Part shown: positions 1 through 5,188 of the stretch, one piece after another
Layout: every line of letters starts with the position of its first letter
How positions within the stretch are numbered: position 1 is the first letter of the stretch
Position numbers and translations under genes: made by a program
From: ZLKRG08 sp964565165
GTDB taxonomy: Bacteria; Actinomycetota; Actinomycetes; Nanopelagicales; Nanopelagicaceae
NCBI GenBank assembly: GCA_964565165.1
Contig: CAZMDJ010000065.1
Location: forward strand, 1 to 5,412
Direction of reading: 5' to 3'
DNA length: 5,412 nucleotides
Notes under the pieces: model-generated
Database searches by the model: none
The model's input: only the letters and a program-made list of their open reading frames with translations
What the model was told of the DNA's origin: nothing

Positions 1-54
1 TAGAGCAGCTCATTCGTAACGAGCAGATCGTCGGTTCGATCCCGACCGGAGGCT
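1..54 (+). tRNA. tRNA-Thr (anticodon CGU), 5' end cut off by the window
   Basis: This is the 3' part of a tRNA gene; the 5' acceptor strand and most of the D arm lie before the window. Visible parts are the end of the D arm (GAGC, 3-6), the anticodon stem-loop (stem 8-12 and 20-24, loop TTCGTAA at 13-19, anticodon CGT at 15-17), a five-base variable loop (25-29), the T arm (GTCGG, loop TTCGATC, CCGAC; 30-46), the acceptor 3' strand CGGAGGC (47-53) and discriminator T54. CCA is not encoded, so it must be added after transcription. Anticodon CGU reads the threonine codon ACG. The last anticodon-stem pair (A12 with C20) is a mismatch. The 3' end lies 3 nt from the stop codon of the convergent minus-strand gene. 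Confidence 0.93.
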
Positions 55-57
55 CTC

Positions 58-369
58 TTAACTTTGATCTTCGTCAAAACCCATATCTTTAGGCGTAGGA
101 ATCTTAAATTTCCCGCCACCCATTAGCTTTCGCCATAAATAGATAGCTAATACTGCGAAAAATGGCCATTCAAATGTGTAAACCCAAGCACGCCAATTAC
201 CTTGTTGTGCGCGACCAAATTCAAAGTAGCCAAGAAATAGAAAGAGCGGAATTACAAAAACTAATGTAATAGTCATAAAAATTCGTTGGTTTTTTGTGGG
301 ACCTTCTTGAGGTTCTTCGATTGGTTGATTAACTACCCAATCTGGCGCTTTGAATTCTTCTTCACTCAT
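58..369 (-). CDS. Small two-helix membrane protein, unknown function
   Basis: This 103-residue protein has an acidic N-terminus (MSEEEF), a probable membrane helix at about residues 29-50, a short loop with RAQQGNWRAWVYTFEWP, a second helix at about 60-81, and a charged C-terminal tail. I do not recognise a named family. The Arg-x-Trp-Val-Tyr-x-x-Glu-Trp-Pro stretch between and into the helices looks like a conserved signature rather than random hydrophobic sequence. The ATG start overlaps the end of the upstream ctaG-like gene by 8 nt (ATGAGTGA), so the two are almost certainly cotranslated from one mRNA; upstream there is only a weak purine-rich stretch (GGAAGAG). Linkage to an oxidase assembly gene suggests a role in oxidase biogenesis or as a small accessory subunit, which is inference only. 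The gene ends 3 nt from the convergent tRNA. Confidence 0.85.
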   Translation of the reverse strand: MSEEEFKAPDWVVNQPIEEPQEGPTKNQRIFMTITLVFVIPLFLFLGYFEFGRAQQGNWRAWVYTFEWPFFAVLAIYLWRKLMGGGKFKIPTPKDMGFDEDQS

Positions 370-979
370 TTTTCAACTCTTCCGATTTCCACCAGTGATA
401 GACCGCCAACATAATCCAACAGACATCAATGATCATTCCGCCAGACCACATAATGGTGCCACCCAGACGTTGATCGTTTATGTCATACATAGAGTCATAA
501 GCTGTTTCGTGCGAAATATAAATAAAGAATCCTGTTAGCGTTTCCGGAACCATCATCAACCAGAGCATGATTACTGACATTGCGGTTGAGAGCCTGCGAT
601 TAAGAAGGTTTGATTCCAGGATATTGAAATAGAAAAGGTATGGAATAACTATGTATAACGGTACTTCGATAAAGTTATGAACCCAGCCGTGATGCATGAT
701 AAATAAATGCACCGGTGGGAGATGAACGCCCACCATCATGGCTGCGTAGAGAACGAAGCTAATCCAAGGGCTTGAGAAGAATCGGAAAATCGAACTTTGA
801 TTTAATTTATTCCGTAGCTTCTCTGTTGTCGAAAGTACCAATAAAGATCCGACCACCATTAAAAGCGTGATGTGCTGAATCATGTGATAGCTGAACTTTT
901 CAAGCGCCTGAGTTCCAATTGGAGTGGCTGTGACCGCCAGAGTCAGTGCCACTGAGAGAGCCAGATAGATCCGCTTCAT
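362..979 (-). CDS. ctaG: Cytochrome c oxidase assembly protein, caa3-CtaG family
   Basis: This is a polytopic membrane protein with about five to six helices (roughly 4-20, 33-50, 72-90, 100-120, 130-150 and 172-196, counted from ATG 979). Family features visible are HMIQH (His32, His36) at the start of the second helix, a His-rich stretch from His86 through His91, His96/97 and His101, and DQRLGGTIMW before the last helix. Members of the caa3-CtaG family are membrane proteins needed to make active caa3 oxidase in Bacillus, probably through copper delivery; they are unrelated to the Cox11-type CtaG. At 205 residues it is shorter than many members. The reading frame stays open to a TTG at 988, but ATG 979 is preferred: it gives a classical MKR-hydrophobic N-terminus, and a candidate -10 (TACCCT, 995 to 990) would put the transcript start between the two. 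It is divergent from the oxidase operon that it probably serves. Confidence 0.88.
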   Translation of the reverse strand: MKRIYLALSVALTLAVTATPIGTQALEKFSYHMIQHITLLMVVGSLLVLSTTEKLRNKLNQSSIFRFFSSPWISFVLYAAMMVGVHLPPVHLFIMHHGWVHNFIEVPLYIVIPYLFYFNILESNLLNRRLSTAMSVIMLWLMMVPETLTGFFIYISHETAYDSMYDINDQRLGGTIMWSGGMIIDVCWIMLAVYHWWKSEELKNE

Positions 980-1122
980 TGTTCGCAAAAGGGTAGACCC
1001 AAAGTTGTGCGTAAGCAGGGGGTTAAATTGAAAATATTTGAAAATTTTCTGTGTTTACCCTTTATTCCAACCCATGGAACCTTTACCCTCTTGTGACTGT
1101 TGACACAGGAATGGGGGCGTTA
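980..1122. promoter_or_regulatory. Divergent promoter region between the ctaG unit and the oxidase operon
   Basis: These 143 nt separate two divergent transcription units and must hold promoters for both. On the minus strand TACCCT (995 to 990) lies 10 nt before ATG 979 and could be a TANNNT -10 giving a nearly leaderless mRNA. On the plus strand TTGAAA (1038-1043), a 17-nt spacer and TTTATT (1061-1066) form a fair sigma70-like pair; TACCCT at 1084-1089 is an alternative -10. The segment 1028-1049 is AT-rich and contains the palindrome GAAAATTTTC (1040-1049). TTTACCCT occurs at 1054-1061 and 1082-1089, with a near copy on the other strand. A short inverted repeat TTCCA/TGGAA spans 1065-1079. 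The role of the region is clear from the layout; the individual promoter elements are guesses. Confidence 0.5.
1113..1117 (+). promoter_or_regulatory. Ribosome binding site supporting ATG 1123
   Basis: GGGGG lies 5 nt before ATG 1123, a suitable Shine-Dalgarno distance. The frame stays open to a GTG at 1051 and includes ATG 1111, but the GTG has no purine-rich site and the ATG 1111 has AGGA directly abutting it. Starting at 1123 also gives a clean MKSR-plus-helix membrane anchor. The site is weak, so the start remains somewhat uncertain. Confidence 0.45.
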
Positions 1123-1905
1123 ATGAAGTCTCGCTTAATGGCGGCTTTAGTAACTCTAGTGCTCGGAGCTGGAGTGATCGTTGGGATCACCGCTTACGTA
1201 GCAGGTGCAAGTAATGACAGTGGCGTAACTGCGGCAACTCCCGCAGGCCAATTCACTGCACCTGATGGAAAGACATATCCGCACTACACGTTAAATCTAA
1301 ATACCTATCCAAATAGTTTGTTCGGTGGACATCATGGTGCAGGCGGCGGTGCGCATCCGGATTGGGTTTCATATGGACTTGGTGGACCTAACGGAGAAAT
1401 TCTTAGCGGCGCTGCAACCGGAACCAACTTTGTAGTTCCTCCACACTCTGCTGTCACAATCACCGTCTTTCAATATGACTCCGGTGAAACTTTAAATAAT
1501 GATTTCTTCTCACATGTAATTGGAACAGTCGATGGAACTGCAACATTTGTACAGCGCTGGGATACCAAAGCAAAAGCAAATGCTTCTGTGCAAGCAAAGA
1601 TCAAGAGCATTCCACATGATGCAGTTGGACATACCTGGACATTGCACGGAGTTGCAAATGGTAAAGATCAAATCTTCGTAAGCGTTCCTTTAGCGCTCGC
1701 AGATGACAACGAAGTTACCGCTGCCGAAGAAGAGGGCGGTTACACACAATTTCCAACAAAGACCACATTCACATTTATTACAGGTGATGAAGGCGAATAC
1801 ATCTGGAACTGCGAATTCCCATGCGGCGATGGAACAGTTGCTCGTTTTGGAAATGCAATGTCAACCATGAGCTACATGGCCGGACACTTTACGGTAAAGG
1901 CATAA
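1123..1905 (+). CDS. Membrane-anchored cupredoxin-like protein, possible atypical CuA or electron-transfer domain
   Basis: This 260-residue protein has one N-terminal helix (about residues 5-28; no lipobox Cys) that would anchor an extracytoplasmic domain. The second half looks like a cupredoxin fold: GHTWTLHG (His170, His175), then beta-rich sequence, then WNCEFPCGDG (Cys230, Cys234) and MSTMSYMAGHF (Met246, Met249, Met252, His255). The C-x3-C spacing equals that of CuA sites, but the Glu and His positions are not kept. A Gly/His-rich patch (His70, His71, His78) lies earlier. It is the first gene of the oxidase operon, 3 nt before ctaC, so it probably works with the oxidase as electron donor, copper carrier or extra subunit. 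I cannot assign a named family. The two Cys could instead form a structural disulfide. The frame is open upstream to GTG 1051. Confidence 0.8.
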   Translation: MKSRLMAALVTLVLGAGVIVGITAYVAGASNDSGVTAATPAGQFTAPDGKTYPHYTLNLNTYPNSLFGGHHGAGGGAHPDWVSYGLGGPNGEILSGAATGTNFVVPPHSAVTITVFQYDSGETLNNDFFSHVIGTVDGTATFVQRWDTKAKANASVQAKIKSIPHDAVGHTWTLHGVANGKDQIFVSVPLALADDNEVTAAEEEGGYTQFPTKTTFTFITGDEGEYIWNCEFPCGDGTVARFGNAMSTMSYMAGHFTVKA

Positions 1906-1908
1906 GCG

Positions 1909-2718
1909 ATGACTCAGACAAAGACACCTTGGTATAAAACTGCTGATATTCGCAAAACAGTAATTCTCTCTGTAATTCTCACACCAATTATTGGTTATTT
2001 AGCTTCAGAAGTTCAGGTCCGCTTGATGGGACCACCTGCATCACAGGTAATGAAAACTACTGAAAATCTAATGTATATCTTCACTTGGGCAGCGGCTCCA
2101 GTTATGGCGATTGTCTTTGCAATTGCTGCTACTTCATTAAGCAAAGTGCACCGCGGAGATAACCCACCAGCTGAAGCAGATCACGAAATTCGTAACTCTG
2201 CTAAGGCAAATATTGTTTGGGTGACAGTTTCTGCGCTTCTATGTTTATTCGCAGTTATTAGCGGCATGATTATTTTGCAACATGACAATGAATCAATCCT
2301 TGATGATCACGCAGTTGATATCAATGTAACTGGCCAACAATGGGTTTGGAATTATGACTACCCAGATTCAGATGGTGTTCGTAGCAATGAACTTCATATG
2401 GTTGTAAATAAACCAGCAGTATTTAACGTAACTTCAGTTGACGTTAAGCACTCATTCTGGATTGTCGAACTTGGTGTAAAGATTGATGCTAATCCAGCTG
2501 CAATCACACAAGTTGCAGTTAATCCAAATAAGTTAGGTGTATTTAATGTTCGATGCGCCGAACTCTGCGGTCTACTGCACTCTTATATGCAGAACAAAGT
2601 TTATGTTCAGACTCAGGAAGATTACGACGCTTGGCTTGCAACGCAGCCAAAGCGCAATCACTCAGGAGATCCATTTCCTAAAGAAGGAGAACCAGAGAAG
2701 AAGGGAGGTAAAGCATGA
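1909..2718 (+). CDS. ctaC: Cytochrome c oxidase subunit II
   Basis: Subunit II of an aa3-like oxidase; it accepts electrons at CuA outside the membrane and passes them to heme a. Of its 269 residues, probable helices lie near 17-35, 52-76 and 99-123, followed by a cupredoxin domain. The aromatic motif GQQWVWNYDYP (142-152) is the usual electron-entry region. All CuA ligands are present: His181 (VKHSFW), Cys216, Glu218 (backbone carbonyl ligand in known structures), Cys220, His224 and Met227 (CAELCGLLHSYM). There is no fused cytochrome c; the tail after about 247 is short and charged. In helix II the usual Glu-x-x-Trp-Thr is Asn101-Ile-Val-Trp, so the K-pathway entrance Glu is missing. ATG 1909 has AAAGG 8 nt upstream. 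The gene is 3 nt after the cupredoxin gene and overlaps ctaD by 4 nt. Confidence 0.96.
   Translation: MTQTKTPWYKTADIRKTVILSVILTPIIGYLASEVQVRLMGPPASQVMKTTENLMYIFTWAAAPVMAIVFAIAATSLSKVHRGDNPPAEADHEIRNSAKANIVWVTVSALLCLFAVISGMIILQHDNESILDDHAVDINVTGQQWVWNYDYPDSDGVRSNELHMVVNKPAVFNVTSVDVKHSFWIVELGVKIDANPAAITQVAVNPNKLGVFNVRCAELCGLLHSYMQNKVYVQTQEDYDAWLATQPKRNHSGDPFPKEGEPEKKGGKA
2703..2709 (+). promoter_or_regulatory. Strong Shine-Dalgarno site for ctaD
   Basis: GGGAGGT sits 5 nt before ATG 2715, inside the end of ctaC. It is the best ribosome binding site in the window and fixes the ctaD start, and therefore the presence of the unusual N-terminal extension of subunit I. Confidence 0.8.
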
Positions 2719-4559
2719 GCAGCAAGCGCAAACCTTTAATTGAAAGGTTAAATGTATTTACCGCATTCTTCTTCGGTGCGCTCTTTGCAATCGTCTCTTG
2801 GCGATTGGCGCTTACTTATCTTCCGATGGATAGCGAACATGCACCGCTATTTACTCGTGAAGACAAGATCACTTTAATCTCGATGATCTCTTGGTTTATC
2901 GGATTCATGTTCGGTATCGGTGCGCTAATTGCTCCTTTCCGTTGGGTGGCTGGTAAAGATTTAACTAACGAAGAGAATATGTATTACGCCGGAAAAGATA
3001 TGGGCTTAAAGCGCTATTTCCGCTACACAACAGACCATAAAGTTGTTGGTATTCAATACCTAGTAATCACTATGGTGATCTTCGGAATCGCTGGCATTTT
3101 GGCGATGTTGATCCGCGCTAACTTAGGTAGCCCAGAAGGCGGTTTAATCAATCCTCAGGCGTATAACTCAATTGTTGGTACCCACGGTATTTTGATGATT
3201 GTTGGCGCAATCATCATGGTTACCGGTCCATTTGGTAACTACATCATGCCAATCATGATTGGTGCGCGAGATATGGCTTTCCCACGTCTTAACGCACTCT
3301 CATTCTGGTTAATTGTTGCTGCAGCGGTTCCACTAATTTGGGGACAGTTCATCGGCGGTATCTCAACTGGTTGGTCTGCATACAACCCACTTGCAGGTCA
3401 ATCACCGCTTGGCATGAACGGTTACATCATGTACATCTGCATCTTCGCACTTTCAACAATGGTTGCAGGTGCAAATATCACAACCACTGTTGTGAAGATG
3501 CGTGCAAAGGGAATGACTTGGAATCGCACACCAATCTTTATTCATGGTGTGGTTGCATCAGTTGCACTTGCACTTCCAGCTTTCCCAACATTCTTCTTAT
3601 CTCAAGTAATGAGTGGAATGGATCGCGCACTTGGTACAAATTTCTATAACCCACAAGGTGGCGGTTCTGGATGGTTATACGAACATCTCTTCTGGTTGAT
3701 GGGACATCCAGAGGTTTACGTAATTTTGATCCCTGCTGTTGCAGCGCTAATGGAAATGGCACCGGTGTTTACTCGACGCCCACTTTATTCATTCACTGTT
3801 GCTGTGGTTGGTATCGCTGGTATCGCAGGTCTTTCAGTACTTGTTTGGGCACACCACATGTACATGTCAGGTTGGGCGCCGCTACTTAACGCACCATTTA
3901 TGTTAACTACCGAGCTAATTTCAATTCCTACCGGAATGTTGTTCTTAGTTCTTGTCGGAACAATTTGGCGCGGTCGAGTCTGGGCAACCATGCCGATGCT
4001 CTCTATTTATGCATTGCTCTGGAACTTCCTTATCGGCGGCGTAACAGGTATTTACCTATCTGACGTTCCTGCCGATCAAGCTTTCCACGGTTCTATGTAC
4101 GTAACTGCGCACTTCCATTACACATTGATGGGCGCTGGTTTAACAGGTGCAATTGCATCGCTTGTTTATTGGTTCCCAAAGATGACCGGAAGAATGTTTG
4201 ATAAGAAGTTAGGTTGGATTGGATTCTGGATGGTTCAGATCGGATTTAACGTAACCTTCATGGGAATGTTCGCAGTTGGTCTTGCCGGACAACCACGTCG
4301 CGTAAGTGTCTTCGATGAAATGTTTAATCGTGGCAATCAGATTACTTCAGCCGGTGCCTTTGTAATCATGGCAGGTATGTTGGTATTCCTTGCAGGTGTT
4401 ATCCATTCATGGAAGCACGGACAGGTTGCGCCAATGAATCCATGGCATGCAAAGACTATCGAATGGACAGTGCCAAACCCTGTTCCACTTGAGAACTTTG
4501 ATGTCTTACCGACAGTTGATTCGGATCCATATGGTTATGGAAAGAAGGGACAGGCATGA
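2715..4559 (+). CDS. ctaD: Cytochrome c oxidase subunit I (heme-copper oxygen reductase, A family)
   Basis: Catalytic subunit, 614 residues. Low-spin heme ligands are His157 (GTHG) and His468; the heme a3 ligand is His466 (AHFHY); CuB ligands are His331, His380 and His381 (WAHHMY); Tyr335 in GHPEVY is the cross-link tyrosine and Glu333 the A1-type gating glutamate. D-pathway positions Asp186, Asn175 and Asn193 are present, as is the heme-propionate Arg pair 528-529. Spacings from His331 to His468 equal those of Rhodobacter subunit I, which lets Leu409 be placed at the K-pathway Lys362 and Gly459 at the Mg-site Asp412. Two extra helices (about 13-36 and 52-76) precede the canonical twelve. The tail (NPWHAKTIEW) is typical of the family. 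It overlaps ctaC and ctaE by 4 nt each. A quinol oxidase is unlikely, since CuA in subunit II is intact; a nitric oxide reductase is unlikely, since His-Tyr and Glu333 are kept. Confidence 0.97.
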   Translation: MSSKRKPLIERLNVFTAFFFGALFAIVSWRLALTYLPMDSEHAPLFTREDKITLISMISWFIGFMFGIGALIAPFRWVAGKDLTNEENMYYAGKDMGLKRYFRYTTDHKVVGIQYLVITMVIFGIAGILAMLIRANLGSPEGGLINPQAYNSIVGTHGILMIVGAIIMVTGPFGNYIMPIMIGARDMAFPRLNALSFWLIVAAAVPLIWGQFIGGISTGWSAYNPLAGQSPLGMNGYIMYICIFALSTMVAGANITTTVVKMRAKGMTWNRTPIFIHGVVASVALALPAFPTFFLSQVMSGMDRALGTNFYNPQGGGSGWLYEHLFWLMGHPEVYVILIPAVAALMEMAPVFTRRPLYSFTVAVVGIAGIAGLSVLVWAHHMYMSGWAPLLNAPFMLTTELISIPTGMLFLVLVGTIWRGRVWATMPMLSIYALLWNFLIGGVTGIYLSDVPADQAFHGSMYVTAHFHYTLMGAGLTGAIASLVYWFPKMTGRMFDKKLGWIGFWMVQIGFNVTFMGMFAVGLAGQPRRVSVFDEMFNRGNQITSAGAFVIMAGMLVFLAGVIHSWKHGQVAPMNPWHAKTIEWTVPNPVPLENFDVLPTVDSDPYGYGKKGQA

Positions 4560-5158
4560 GCACCGAAACACATGCACATCACGAACATCCAGATGATGTT
4601 GGATCACGTAATCGCCTTGGCGTAATTCTGATCTTGGTTGCGGATATTTCATTCGCACTTTCAATGATGTTTGTCTTCTTCTATTTGAAGAGCCAGAACG
4701 TTCATCACATGTGGTTGCCAAAGGGCGATGAAGAACATCCTGCAATACATCCACTATCAAGTGGGCCTGCATGGACCGTTACTTTGATTGCAGCTTTAGG
4801 CATGGCGCTTCATTACTTCGGACTTCGTGCAGCTCGTAGCGGAAGTCAGAGTGGTTTAAAAGGCGCAAGTTTGCTTGCAATGGTTGCAGCGATTGCTGGT
4901 GCAGTACTTCAATGGAAAACTATTGCAACAGCGCCATTTACCTTCCACGAAGGCACATACGTTTCCGCGTTCTATTTACTAACAATCATGAACCAGGTGC
5001 ACCTATTTCTAACTGTGTTCATCTCATTTGGTAACTGGAACCGTGCGCGTTTAGGTCTATATAAATCAAATTATTGGCATGTAGATATCGTCAATGTTTG
5101 GTGGATCTGGATGGCGGTCTCATCTGCAATGGGAGCTTTCTGTCTTTCACTTGCTTAA
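4556..5158 (+). CDS. ctaE: Cytochrome c oxidase subunit III
   Basis: Subunit III of the same oxidase: a cofactor-free integral membrane subunit that stabilises subunit I and its proton supply. At 200 residues with about five helices (near 21-43, 72-93, 103-120, 136-158 and 177-198) it is the short bacterial form, not the seven-helix mitochondrial one. Recognisable segments are LGVILILVAD in helix 1, the YVSAFYLLTIMNQVH helix that matches the family's TGxHGxHV region in weakened form, and NYWHVDIVNVWWIW, the usual YWHFVDxVW signature. The conserved helix-1 Glu is Asp30 here. The N-terminus is His/acid-rich (HAHHEHPDD). ATG 4556 overlaps the ctaD stop by 4 nt and has AAGGGA 5 nt upstream, so it is translationally coupled and last in the cox unit. 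Confidence 0.93.
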   Translation: MSTETHAHHEHPDDVGSRNRLGVILILVADISFALSMMFVFFYLKSQNVHHMWLPKGDEEHPAIHPLSSGPAWTVTLIAALGMALHYFGLRAARSGSQSGLKGASLLAMVAAIAGAVLQWKTIATAPFTFHEGTYVSAFYLLTIMNQVHLFLTVFISFGNWNRARLGLYKSNYWHVDIVNVWWIWMAVSSAMGAFCLSLA

Positions 5159-5165
5159 TCTGAGA

Positions 5166-5171
5166 TAGATT
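5166..5171 (+). promoter_or_regulatory. Candidate -10 element of a leaderless promoter for the DMT transporter
   Basis: TAGATT fits the TANNNT -10 of actinobacterial housekeeping promoters and ends 6 nt before ATG 5178, which would put the first transcribed base at or next to the A of the start codon. There is no Shine-Dalgarno site at normal spacing before this ATG, as expected for a leaderless mRNA. No convincing -35 is seen in the end of ctaE. The call rests on spacing alone. Confidence 0.4.
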
Positions 5172-5188
5172 TTCGCAATGCGAAAATC
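5168..5188. repeat. 21-bp inverted repeat over the start codon of the transporter gene
   Basis: Left arm GATTTTCGCA (5168-5177), centre A5178, right arm TGCGAAAATC (5179-5188): ten perfect pairs around one base. In DNA it is a good operator-like palindrome spanning the likely transcription start. In RNA read through from ctaE it could fold as an 8-bp stem with loop CAATG, placing the AUG in the loop. It is not followed by a T-run, so an intrinsic terminator is unlikely. Confidence 0.75.

Noticed and set aside
350..538. Plus-strand 62-residue open frame antisense to ctaG
   Set aside because: It lies opposite a good CtaG-family gene, has no ribosome site and no domain.
1100..1105. Perfect TTGACA as a -35 box
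   Set aside because: A -10 at normal spacing would fall on or after ATG 1123, where the sequence (ATGAAG) does not fit, so it is probably chance.
1051..1122. Extending the cupredoxin gene upstream to the GTG at 1051 (24 more residues)
   Set aside because: The added residues are not signal-like, the GTG has no ribosome site, and the stretch contains likely promoter elements; ATG 1123 has GGGGG at 5 nt and starts a clean membrane anchor.
3338..3991. Open frames inside ctaD on both strands (about 3338-3649, 3538-3762, 3671-3889, 3785-3991)
   Set aside because: They are shadows of a clearly functional subunit I gene, have odd Cys/His-rich or low-quality composition, and show no ribosome sites or recognisable domains.
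2715..4559. Subunit I as a nitric oxide reductase of the newer HCO-derived families, or as a quinol oxidase
   Set aside because: His331, Glu333 and Tyr335 of the O2-reducing site are all present, and subunit II has every CuA ligand, which quinol oxidases lack.
4506..4772. Minus-strand 88-residue open frame over the ctaD/ctaE junction
   Set aside because: It is antisense to two well-supported overlapping genes and has no recognisable features.
5168..5188. Inverted repeat as a Rho-independent terminator for the cox operon
   Set aside because: The stem is AT-rich at its base, no T-run follows on either strand, and it overlaps the next gene's start codon.
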